The notes beneath the pieces were generated by a model. The model was not told the origin of the DNA and did no database searches. It saw only the letters and a program-made list of their open reading frames with translations. Positions 26,415-33,987 of a stretch of 40,004 nt of DNA are shown piece by piece. Location: NCBI GenBank assembly GCA_019456195.1, contig VRUK01000041.1, positions 5,616 to 45,619 of the forward strand. The letters are read 5' to 3'. Numbering within the stretch: the stretch's first letter is position 1; every line of letters begins with the position of its first letter. A program made the position numbers and the translations under genes. This DNA comes from Planctomycetota bacterium. GTDB taxonomy: Bacteria; Planctomycetota; Phycisphaerae; Sedimentisphaerales; Anaerobacaceae.

Positions 26415-28181
26415 ATGTCAGATGCAATTAAAAGGGCCGAAGAATTTTTAAGCAGGGAACAAGCGTTTCGGTTAGGTGAATTGCTTACGGAGTCTTCTCA
26501 CCCTAAAACCAAATCGCTCTCGCAAGCAGCCAAAGACGACCTGCCTGCCGCGATAAGGTTGTTGCAGTCTGTTGACGATGACATCCCCCCGGCGATGAGC
26601 AAGGTTCTCCAGCAGGATTCATTCCATGAACTTATCGAAGCATTTGCCAAAGCTCTGAATAGCGGCAAGCGGATTTTCTTCACCGGCTGCGGAGCTACAG
26701 GACGTTTGAGCATACTTCTCGAAGCGACCTGGCGACGATTTTGGCAAAATTCAAAGCAAAATTTATCTGAAAATGTTCCCGATATGGAAGACCGAGTATT
26801 AAGTGTGATGGCCGGGGGCGATTTTGCTTTAATTAAATCGGTCGAAGGATATGAAGATTTTCCTGACTTCGGACGGTATCAGATGAAAGAGCACAATGTT
26901 CAGCCCGGCGATGTAGTTGTTGCTATCACCGAAGGAGGAGAAACCCCTTTCGTAATCGGCACCGCTTGGGAGGGGCTTGATGCCGGAGCAAGAGTCTTTT
27001 TTGTCTATAACAATCCCACCGAAGTATTATGCCGTCATGTTAAACGCTCACGCGAAATAATTGAAGAACCGCATATCACCAAGCTCGATTTGACTACTGG
27101 TCCGATGGCAATCACCGGCTCGACGAGGATGCAGGCCACGACAGCCGAACTGTTTGTTGTCGGCAGTGCCCTTGAGATAGCTTTAGTTCGATTCCTTAAA
27201 GATAAACTGCCTAAGAAGCAGATGCTGAAATTAGGACTCAATGAGTTCAAACCTGCTGATTACCTGCGATTACTGTCTGAACTCATGGAACAGCTTTCAA
27301 GTACTCAGGCCGTTGATATGCTGGCTCGTGCAACACAATTCGAAGAAGACATCTATCACAGTGGAGGCCTTGTAACCTATATGGCCGATTCATTGCTGCT
27401 GGACGTTTTAACGGATACCACCGAGCGCTCGCCGACGTTTATGTTACCCCCCTTCCGAAAATATGGTGATACTCTCTCTCCAAACTCATGGGCGTTTGTA
27501 AAAGACCCGTTCCGAACCACTGAAAAAGCATGGCATGCCCTGCTGCAGCGTGAACCCAGAGGCCTGAATTGGCAGCGCAAGATTTACGAGCAATTGAAAG
27601 CACCGGCGGCTCTAAAGGCCCAACCACCAAAACTCAATAATTCTGAAATATACAAATTCATGATTGGCAACGAGCCCGATCCTTCACGCACCAACGCACC
27701 CGACTCAGCTTTGGTTGTGATAACCGCCGGAGGTGAAACAGACATTCTAATTAACGCAGCCCTGCAGAAATTCAGTCCACAGTACAACAAATCTGCCGCA
27801 TTAGTCGTAGGATTTACTGATACCGACTTCTTTGCCGACGAAACATTCAAGTTTCCCTGCCCCCTCACAGATTCGCCTTTACAGTTGTGGCATCATCTTG
27901 CCGTTAAACTTATCCTGAATACACTTTCTACCGCGACTATGGTTCGCATGGATCGGGTCATCGGTAACGCAATGGTATGGCTCTCGCCAAGTAATAAAAA
28001 GCTTATAGACCGCGGCTCACGCTTAATCTCTCAACAAGCCGAGTGCAGTTATGAGCAGGCTTGCATCGCCCTTCACGAGGCGATGGAAGAAGTGCAAGCC
28101 GGGCAGAGGCAAGGTAAAGAGGTTCCCTCGCCTGTTGCTTTAGCTATTGAGCGGCTCCGAGATAAAAGAACAAAATCCTGA
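26415..28181 (+). CDS. Double-SIS-domain protein related to MurQ and glucokinase regulatory protein (GKRP)
   Basis: A 588-residue cytoplasmic protein starting 5 bases after AAGGAG. The N-terminal half is a MurQ-like SIS domain: FFTGCGATGRLSILLEATW (about 88-106), SVEGYEDFPDFG (142-153), ITEGGETPFVIG and GPMAITGSTRMQATTAEL. The C-terminal half has a second SIS domain (VVITAGGETDILINAAL) and then a MurQ-style end: LILNTLSTATMVRMDRVIGN and a helical tail. This two-SIS layout is that of animal GKRP, which derives from MurQ. Relative to MurQ, the first catalytic Glu (E86 in the neighbour) is replaced by Thr105, while the second is kept (E147). It may be a sugar-phosphate sensor that controls a kinase or promoter, or an altered etherase or isomerase. 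It faces the anmK-murQ operon divergently. Confidence 0.85.
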   Translation: MSDAIKRAEEFLSREQAFRLGELLTESSHPKTKSLSQAAKDDLPAAIRLLQSVDDDIPPAMSKVLQQDSFHELIEAFAKALNSGKRIFFTGCGATGRLSILLEATWRRFWQNSKQNLSENVPDMEDRVLSVMAGGDFALIKSVEGYEDFPDFGRYQMKEHNVQPGDVVVAITEGGETPFVIGTAWEGLDAGARVFFVYNNPTEVLCRHVKRSREIIEEPHITKLDLTTGPMAITGSTRMQATTAELFVVGSALEIALVRFLKDKLPKKQMLKLGLNEFKPADYLRLLSELMEQLSSTQAVDMLARATQFEEDIYHSGGLVTYMADSLLLDVLTDTTERSPTFMLPPFRKYGDTLSPNSWAFVKDPFRTTEKAWHALLQREPRGLNWQRKIYEQLKAPAALKAQPPKLNNSEIYKFMIGNEPDPSRTNAPDSALVVITAGGETDILINAALQKFSPQYNKSAALVVGFTDTDFFADETFKFPCPLTDSPLQLWHHLAVKLILNTLSTATMVRMDRVIGNAMVWLSPSNKKLIDRGSRLISQQAECSYEQACIALHEAMEEVQAGQRQGKEVPSPVALAIERLRDKRTKS

Positions 28182-28212
28182 TAGTAGAATTACGAGCATT
28201 TCTCCAGATGTT

Positions 28213-29427
28213 TCAATCCGGATATATAAGATATTGTTTCCTGATTGTTTGAAATATTTTCAGCTCAGCTTGCCATCTGTTCCGGAGAATATTCAGAGAT
28301 GACCGGTTTGTGATTGCATTGCGAATCGTTGAGGTTCCACACAAACGATCGAAGTGCCTTACTTTCCATTGAAAGTCTTGCCGATACATTCGATAAATCT
28401 CATTAACAATTTTTACACCGCTGTAATACGGTTCAAGCCGGTCACGTTCTGATATGATAATCCGTACTCCATTACATTCCTGACCCTGATATTTTGAACT
28501 GGTCGGCGTGAAAGACACCGGTTCAAAGCGCATGCCCGGCAGGTTCAATTCATTAAGTCGCTCAGCTAAACGCTTTGAATCTATCCAGGGCGCACCGAAC
28601 TGCCTGAACGGCATCCTGGTTCCTCTGCCTTCGGAAATATTGGTACCTTCCAAAAGACATAGTCCCGGATAAATTGCGGCTGTTTGAAGGTCGGGCATAT
28701 TGGGTGATGTCTTAATGAAAGACAGTCCGGTCTGGTCGTACCACATACGGCGAGACCAACCTTTCATAGGTATTACTACAAGGTCGGCCTTAACACCATT
28801 TTTCAGCCAGCCCTGGTCATTAAACATCTTCGCTAATTCTCCAGCGGTCATGCCATGCCTGACCGGGACAGGGAATAGACCAACGAAACTGCTGAAAGTC
28901 GGTTCGAGTAAATTACCTTCAACACAAAAACCGTTTATGGGATTAGGGCGATCCAGAACAACGAAACGCTTACCATTTTCCGCCGCTGCTTCCATCGCCA
29001 AAGACATCGTATAAATATAGGTGTAAAATCGAGCGCCGATGTCCTGTATGTCGAAAATCAGGATGTCTATATTCTGCAGCATCTCAGGTGTAGGCTTCAG
29101 TGTTTTTCCGTACAGACTGAAAACCTGTAAACGGGAAGCCGGATCGATTTGGTTATCAATTTTAATGGCATCCTGCTCCTTACCCCACAGACCATGTTCG
29201 GGACCGAAAAGGGCTGTTACCTTCACATCAGGTATGCCTCTTATTACATCTACTATATACTTGCCTTTACTGTTATATGCAGTATGGTTGGTTATGATTC
29301 CAATACGTTTGCCCTGAAACACTCTACTGTATGAATCCACACAATCCAATCCAGTCATAACGGAACCCTGACAGCTTGAAAACACCGTAAATAGGATTAC
29401 GATTTTAGTTAATCTTGCTAATTTCAT
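28213..29427 (-). CDS. namZ: Exo-beta-N-acetylmuramidase NamZ-like lipoprotein (DUF1343)
   Basis: The start is ATG 29427, with AGGTG 6-7 bases before it; the in-frame GTG at 29436 overlaps that site. The 404-residue protein has a lipoprotein signal (hydrophobic 6-17, FSSC with Cys19). The DUF1343/NamZ pattern follows: GKRIGIITNHTAYN near 39-52, ALFGPEHGLWG at 72-82, IFDIQDIGARFYTYI, VVLDRPNPING, GMTAGELAKMFN, PNMPDLQTAAIYPG and EGTNISEGRGT. NamZ of Bacillus subtilis releases single MurNAc residues from the non-reducing end of peptidoglycan fragments and is encoded with murQ there, as it nearly is here. It probably sits in the outer or cytoplasmic membrane. It converges on the double-SIS gene with 31 bases between. 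Confidence 0.9.
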   Translation of the reverse strand: MKLARLTKIVILFTVFSSCQGSVMTGLDCVDSYSRVFQGKRIGIITNHTAYNSKGKYIVDVIRGIPDVKVTALFGPEHGLWGKEQDAIKIDNQIDPASRLQVFSLYGKTLKPTPEMLQNIDILIFDIQDIGARFYTYIYTMSLAMEAAAENGKRFVVLDRPNPINGFCVEGNLLEPTFSSFVGLFPVPVRHGMTAGELAKMFNDQGWLKNGVKADLVVIPMKGWSRRMWYDQTGLSFIKTSPNMPDLQTAAIYPGLCLLEGTNISEGRGTRMPFRQFGAPWIDSKRLAERLNELNLPGMRFEPVSFTPTSSKYQGQECNGVRIIISERDRLEPYYSGVKIVNEIYRMYRQDFQWKVRHFDRLCGTSTIRNAITNRSSLNILRNRWQAELKIFQTIRKQYLIYPD

Positions 29428-29479
29428 ATATTTCACCTGTACCTGTCATATATCATAATTTTCTTCTAATTGCAACCGC

Positions 29480-29580
29480 CATAAATTGGGTTTGAATTGG
29501 GTTTGTTTTGGGTTAAATTGGCTTTGAATTGGGTTTGTTTTTGGCTTTATTGGCTTTGAATTGGGTTTGTTTTTTGGGCC
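29480..29580. repeat. Low-complexity degenerate tandem repeat (TTGGGTTTG/TTGGCTTTG units)
   Basis: The core unit AATTGGGTTTG recurs at about 29484, 29495, 29526 and 29558, mixed with TTGGCTTTG variants. A 25-base stretch beginning ATTGGCTTTGAATTGGG occurs at 29517 and again 32 bases later. Read on the minus strand it would encode an N/K/P/Q-rich string, but this is unlikely to be a real protein. The look is that of a dispersed intergenic repeat. Confidence 0.65.
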
Positions 29581-30089
29581 CGGTGAACAGTATAATATCT
29601 TATAATTGTATGTCATGTCTAAGGTTATGTTCATTTTGTCATTTCCAAAATTGGCTTTGTTTTGCATAAAAGGGTGTACCTGGAAATATGTTATAATTCG
29701 CACACCCCTTAGGTTGGTAAAATCCAGCAGTCGCTGGTCGTTAGTGTATAGTCGTTGGTATTTAGCTATTAATATTTGGTATATAGTCATAAGATTCTCT
29801 TAACGAATCCCGATTACGACATTAGAGAACATTTTTGACTTGGCTTTCTGGCCTGAACTACGCCTGCTGGCATGTTATGTTAGCCTGCTGGCTAATATTT
29901 ACGTATTATACCATATTTTAGGCAAAAATGCAAAGGAAATGAATAAAATAGTTCGTGACTTGACTCAGTCAAGTTCAAAGTGAGCTAAAGTTAAAAGGGA
30001 AAAGAAAACTTTGATTTCAGGGATTTGCTTAGTCTGGGAATTGGTAATAAACAACTTCTTTTGCCGGGATTGCTGATTGCCTATCACAA

Positions 30090-30107
30090 TTAAGCATCCA
30101 TGCTTAA
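30090..30107. repeat. Perfect short hairpin TTAAGCA-tcca-TGCTTAA
   Basis: Seven-base perfect arms flank a four-base loop. It has no T tract, and lies about 95 bases past the end of the ankyrin-SUMF1 gene on the minus strand. It could be a weak transcript-end structure or part of a repeat element. Confidence 0.4.
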
Positions 30108-30111
30108 AGTC

Positions 30112-30176
30112 AGTCCCCAATACTGATGACATTTATAACAGAATAAGGGGACTTTTTCAACAGATCCACTGTCCCC
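30112..30176. repeat. REP-like GGGGAC/GTCCCC palindromic element
   Basis: AGTCCCC (30112-30118), GGGGACT (30147-30153) and GTCCCC (30171-30176) give two alternative stem-loops sharing the middle arm. Such GGGGAC-rich palindromes are often dispersed REP elements. On the minus strand the structure would also follow the ankyrin-SUMF1 coding region and might serve as its terminator. Confidence 0.4.
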
Positions 30177-30200
30177 ATTTTTCCCCATTCGGGTCTCTCC

Positions 30201-32420
30201 CTAGTTCTCACAAACAACACGAAATCCGATTTTATTGTCCGGATTGTCCTGGGGGTAACAGAAGCGTTTAGCGCAACGGTATGAGATAATGTTTCTGGAA
30301 TAATCGCCGCGAACAACCCGTTTATCACCTGAATTCGGCCCCTCAGGGTCCACTTCGGTAGTATCTGAATAACTGCCATACCAATCCCGGCACCATTCCC
30401 TCACATTGTCATACATATCATATAAACCATAGGTATTTGGTTGATTCTGACCTACCGAATGAGTTCCTCTCATACTTGAAGCCCTACCGCCGGAAGATGT
30501 TAAAAACAAACCGTCATCTTTAATATCTAATTCTGTGGTTCTGCCAGCTCTGCAAGCATATTCCCACTCCGCCTCAGTTGGTAAACGGTACTTTTTGCCC
30601 TCTTTTACGCTTAACCATTCACAAAAAGCACGGGCATTATTCCAGGAGACCCAGATTACAGGATAATCCGAACCTTGTTCTGGTGTATTATAATCAGTTT
30701 TTAGAATATGCCTTAAATAATTACCGTTTGATTCTCGAATGCCATCGTAATTATCGTAACTACTTTCCTTGATAAACTGCAGATATTGTGAGTTAGTCAC
30801 CTCATAGACACCCATCCAGAAACCTTTACTTATCTTAACCTGGTGCTGAGGACTTTCAAAGTGGAACCTGTTTTTTTTATTCGACGGACTGCCCATCATA
30901 AATTCTCCACCGGGTACATAAACGAATTCCATGGTTATATCACCGCCTAAATCGATTTTTTTCTTTTTCAAGCCGGTAGAGGTTTCTATGAACCGGTATT
31001 CAGGATCATAACTAAATCCGATTTCAGGGATGTCTATTTCATAGGCCAATTCTTCAAGACTCGCTTCTTTCCCTGCACCTGATGCAGTCTGCATAAAAAT
31101 TATTTGTGGAATTTCAATGAATATTTTGCCGTTGCCGGTCAGGCTTGATTTATCAAAATATATTGTGTGTGATCTGCCGATATTGGAATATGCCTGTGTT
31201 ATTCCTTCGGGGATGTAAAATGGAATTTTATAGATTTGATAATCCTCATATTTTTCTTGTAGTTGTTCTATTCTTCTTTTTTCATCTCCATCTTTTGTAG
31301 TATCTACAACTCTTTCCAATTGTGACTTGCCATTTTCAATTAATTCATACTTACCTTTTAATATTGCGTTAAAGTTTCTTAGTAGTGAAGAGAGTTCTGT
31401 GTTTTCCGGCGAGCATGCCATAACGCTGAGATGAGAGCCGTCATTATTCTGAATTGTTTCAATTACCTGGTATTCCGAAGAAAGTTTCCATTCTTTCGGA
31501 AATATTATGTAAGCATGAGTATTTGCTATGTCCTCAGTGAAAATCTGTTGATATAAGGGGATTTTGGCGTTTCTCTCCCCCCTTTGAGGATCTATACCAT
31601 AGCTAAAAACAATTTTGTTTTCCTCCAATGCCAGATCAATTGTGATCTCGATATGTTTCCCTGGAGCTTCTGTTGTTTGCTGATAATTACCGATATCAAT
31701 TATTCCGTTTTTCTTTTTTTTCAGGATACCTTTTACTGTGGTAACCTGGGTATTCTTATTTGTATTATTTTCAGCTTGTGTGAAATAGGTGAAGGTAGAT
31801 TTATATGATTTGGAAGTAAACGGATTATACTTTAAGAACGTTTCAATATAATCTGTAACCTGCCTATCAGCACTTTTTATAGCATAGTCTTTCGTGGTTT
31901 TTCCTTCCTTATTAGTAGCTTTAACATCAGCCCCTTTCTCAGCGAGGAATTTCATAATATCAAAATATCCCTTTTGAGAAGCTAGCATTAACGCTGTTGT
32001 ACCAACTTCTACATCACCAGTAGTACGAGCATTAACATCAGCCCCATTCTCAACAAGGAATTTCACAATATCCAAATGCCCCCCAGCCGAAGCTATCATT
32101 AACGCTGTACCACCTTCTGCATCACCAGTAGTACGAGCATTAACATCGGCCCCATTCTCAACCAGAAATTGCACTATGTCCATACGCCCTCTCCGTGTAG
32201 CAATCATTAATACAGGAGCAGCTCCTAATAAACGGTCGTTAGTAACAACATTAACATCAGCCCCTTTCTCAATAAGCTGTTTCACTTTGGCAAGTTCTCC
32301 ATTATTAGCAGCTTTTACCAGTTCCTGGTTCAATTCGCTCATATCACCGGCAACCAAAACGCAGACAGATACGGCCATTACTATTGTTATTAAAACCATT
32401 ACACTTTTAGCTTTCATCAT
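30201..32420 (-). CDS. Exported ankyrin-repeat protein with C-terminal SUMF1/FGE-sulfatase domain
   Basis: The 739-residue protein has a signal peptide (about 5-25, ending VLVAGD). Ankyrin repeats cover about 28-195 (KQLIEKGADVNVV, VQFLVENGADVNARTTGD, VKFLVENGADVNARTTGD, MKFLAEKGADVKATN). A middle region of about 300 residues is unassigned, beta-rich and charged. The C-terminal SUMF1 domain (about 495-739) has EFVYVPGGEFMMGSP, SPQHQVKISKGFWMGVYEVTN, YPVIWVSWNNARAFCEWLS, YRLPTEAEWEYACRAG and NTYGLYDMYDNVREWCRDWY, ending KIGFRVV. The usual RGGSW near the end is RGDYS, so sulfatase-activating activity is doubtful. The role is more likely binding or another oxidase-type function. GGAGG is 13 bases before the first ATG, unusually far; ATG 32417 is also possible. 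Confidence 0.85.
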   Translation of the reverse strand: MMKAKSVMVLITIVMAVSVCVLVAGDMSELNQELVKAANNGELAKVKQLIEKGADVNVVTNDRLLGAAPVLMIATRRGRMDIVQFLVENGADVNARTTGDAEGGTALMIASAGGHLDIVKFLVENGADVNARTTGDVEVGTTALMLASQKGYFDIMKFLAEKGADVKATNKEGKTTKDYAIKSADRQVTDYIETFLKYNPFTSKSYKSTFTYFTQAENNTNKNTQVTTVKGILKKKKNGIIDIGNYQQTTEAPGKHIEITIDLALEENKIVFSYGIDPQRGERNAKIPLYQQIFTEDIANTHAYIIFPKEWKLSSEYQVIETIQNNDGSHLSVMACSPENTELSSLLRNFNAILKGKYELIENGKSQLERVVDTTKDGDEKRRIEQLQEKYEDYQIYKIPFYIPEGITQAYSNIGRSHTIYFDKSSLTGNGKIFIEIPQIIFMQTASGAGKEASLEELAYEIDIPEIGFSYDPEYRFIETSTGLKKKKIDLGGDITMEFVYVPGGEFMMGSPSNKKNRFHFESPQHQVKISKGFWMGVYEVTNSQYLQFIKESSYDNYDGIRESNGNYLRHILKTDYNTPEQGSDYPVIWVSWNNARAFCEWLSVKEGKKYRLPTEAEWEYACRAGRTTELDIKDDGLFLTSSGGRASSMRGTHSVGQNQPNTYGLYDMYDNVREWCRDWYGSYSDTTEVDPEGPNSGDKRVVRGDYSRNIISYRCAKRFCYPQDNPDNKIGFRVVCEN

Positions 32421-32778
32421 TTTTGCACTATTGCCTCCGGTTAATTATTTTTAATTATAAATATCAAAACAAATATCATCTCTGAATAATTTTCTATTTT
32501 TCTCTCAGTAAATTTTACAATATACTTGTGAACCTTTTTCAAATAGGAAGCAACCATCTACCCGTTTATTGTAAGTTAGATTTGCCATAATTGCTTGAAG
32601 ATAAAACCAATATTCTTTAGAAACAAATGGTGCGATTCATCGCACCCTACCTACTCGTTTTCGGTGCTACGATTCATTTTGTCAGGCACTCTAAGAAAAT
32701 CGATGACAACGGGAGAGGTTTTTGATAAGGTCTATATCAGTCAAGGTTTTCAATCACTCATATTATGGAAAGATTGAT
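32421..32778. other. Intergenic region with a perfect hairpin
   Basis: About 360 bases lie between the divergent ankyrin-SUMF1 and serine hydrolase genes. It is AT-rich on the left, where the ankyrin gene promoter should be. It carries the GGTGCGA hairpin at 32629-32646 followed by CTACCTAC. A TTG-initiated extension of the serine hydrolase frame (from 32722) falls here but has no ribosome site. No RNA gene was recognised. Confidence 0.5.
32629..32646. repeat. Perfect palindromic hairpin GGTGCGA-ttca-TCGCACC
   Basis: Seven-base perfect GC-rich arms flank a TTCA loop and are followed by CTAC. It lies in the spacer between divergent genes, so a terminator role is unlikely. Its form matches short palindromes that are dispersed in many bacterial genomes. 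Confidence 0.55.
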
Positions 32779-33930
32779 ATGAAATCAATTCGAGTCATAA
32801 CAGCGCTTCTGGTTGTACTGATTTATATTTCAACTGGATGCCAGCCGGTCCAGAGAGAGATTTATAAACCTGATTTTAGCCGGATTGATAATGTAGTAGA
32901 GGAAGAAATCGAAAAAGGCAGCTTTCCCGGAGTTGTAGTTTTGGTCGGCAAACAAGATGGTATTTTATATTGGAAGGCTTTCGGCAACGAAGTGATAGAA
33001 CCATACGAAGAAGCTATTGACAGAAACACGGTTTTTGATCTTGCATCCCTTACCAAACCTATTGCCACAGCTAGTTCAATTATGATTCTTAAAGACCGCA
33101 AAGCAATAGATTTTGATGATTATGTGGGTAAATATCTGCCTGATTTTGCCTGTAATGATAAGCAGCAGGTCCAGATCAAACATTTACTTACTCATACTTC
33201 AGGATTGCCTGCTTATACGAATGCGGCCAAATTGGAGGAGGAATTCGGCAGTCCCTGTCCCGAAAAGGTAATAGAGAAGATATGTGGATTTGAAGCTGTC
33301 AGCAAACCCGGAGAAAAGTTTCGTTACAGTTGTCTGGGCTATATTACGCTGGCCAAAATTGTCGAAAATATAACCGGAAAAAACATTGACGATTTCAGCA
33401 GGGAAAATATCTTTAATCCGCTCGGTATGAAAAACACTACTTACAATCCTCCGGCTTCCCGCTTCGAAGATATAGCGGCCACCCAGATTGTCGAGGAACA
33501 ACTGCTTCGAGGAACTGTCCACGATCCCCTGGCTCAATTGATGGCAGGCACTTCAGGCAACGCCGGTCTATTCTCCAACGCATACGATTTATCGATATAC
33601 TGCCGCATGCTTCTCAACGGCGGCATCTGGGACGGGAAAAGAATTCTCAGTTCTGAGGCGGTTACTGTGTTGACTACTGCTCAAATACACGGCCGGGCCT
33701 TTGGTTTTGATGCGAATTCAAGTTACTCATGGGTGAAAGGTTCTTACGCGTCAGAAAAAGCATTTTGCCATACGGGCTATACAGGCACTTCAATAGTCTG
33801 CGACCCGGCGAGAGAGGCCTTTGTTATTATTCTTACTAATCGAGTCCATCCCAACGATGAAGGGGCCGTAAAACCTGTTCGCACTAAAGTTGCAGACATT
33901 GTTTTTTCCAGTATTCAAAAGTCGCCTTAA
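32779..33930 (+). CDS. Serine hydrolase lipoprotein, beta-lactamase/DD-peptidase (class C) family
   Basis: The start is ATG 32779, which is followed at once by a lipoprotein signal (IYISTGCQP, Cys near residue 18); GGAAAG lies a few bases before it. The 383-residue protein belongs to PF00144. The SxxK nucleophile motif is SLTK (S90, K93). The second motif is YSC (Y183-S184-C185) in place of the usual YxN. HTGYTG near residue 332 is the third. HLLTHTSGLPAY near 134 is the classic loop of the family. Such proteins are often found with NamZ in other phyla and may be D-Ala peptidases, amidases or esterases acting on peptidoglycan. It heads a plus-strand run of five genes. Confidence 0.88.
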   Translation: MKSIRVITALLVVLIYISTGCQPVQREIYKPDFSRIDNVVEEEIEKGSFPGVVVLVGKQDGILYWKAFGNEVIEPYEEAIDRNTVFDLASLTKPIATASSIMILKDRKAIDFDDYVGKYLPDFACNDKQQVQIKHLLTHTSGLPAYTNAAKLEEEFGSPCPEKVIEKICGFEAVSKPGEKFRYSCLGYITLAKIVENITGKNIDDFSRENIFNPLGMKNTTYNPPASRFEDIAATQIVEEQLLRGTVHDPLAQLMAGTSGNAGLFSNAYDLSIYCRMLLNGGIWDGKRILSSEAVTVLTTAQIHGRAFGFDANSSYSWVKGSYASEKAFCHTGYTGTSIVCDPAREAFVIILTNRVHPNDEGAVKPVRTKVADIVFSSIQKSP

Positions 33931-33987
33931 TTAAAGTTGTCAGCTATGTATTATTGACACCATATTTTTGAGAGAGAAATAGCAAGT

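Larger units (their letters stand above)
29428..30200. other. Long intergenic region with repeats, no convincing gene
   Basis: About 770 bases lie between the namZ start and the end of the ankyrin-SUMF1 gene. It holds the TTGGGTTTG repeat block, then AT-rich DNA with short near-repeats of TAGTCGTTGGTATTTAG type (about 29730-29790). Two close copies of GCCTGCTGGC occur near 29867 and 29892, and two hairpins near 30090-30176. The only ORF (29446-29790, minus, 114 codons) is low-complexity and lacks a ribosome site. The namZ promoter should lie at its left edge. No tRNA or known RNA was recognised. Confidence 0.6.

Noticed and set aside
29480..29580. Possible CRISPR-like array
   Set aside because: Units are degenerate and contiguous, with no unique spacers of constant length and no cas genes in the window.
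29446..29790. Minus-strand ORF of 114 codons in the repeat block
   Set aside because: Low-complexity N/K/P/Q composition that follows the DNA repeat, no ribosome site, no recognisable domain.
32722..32778. Longer N-terminus of the serine hydrolase starting at TTG
   Set aside because: It would place 19 polar residues before the lipoprotein signal and has no ribosome site; ATG 32779 fits better.
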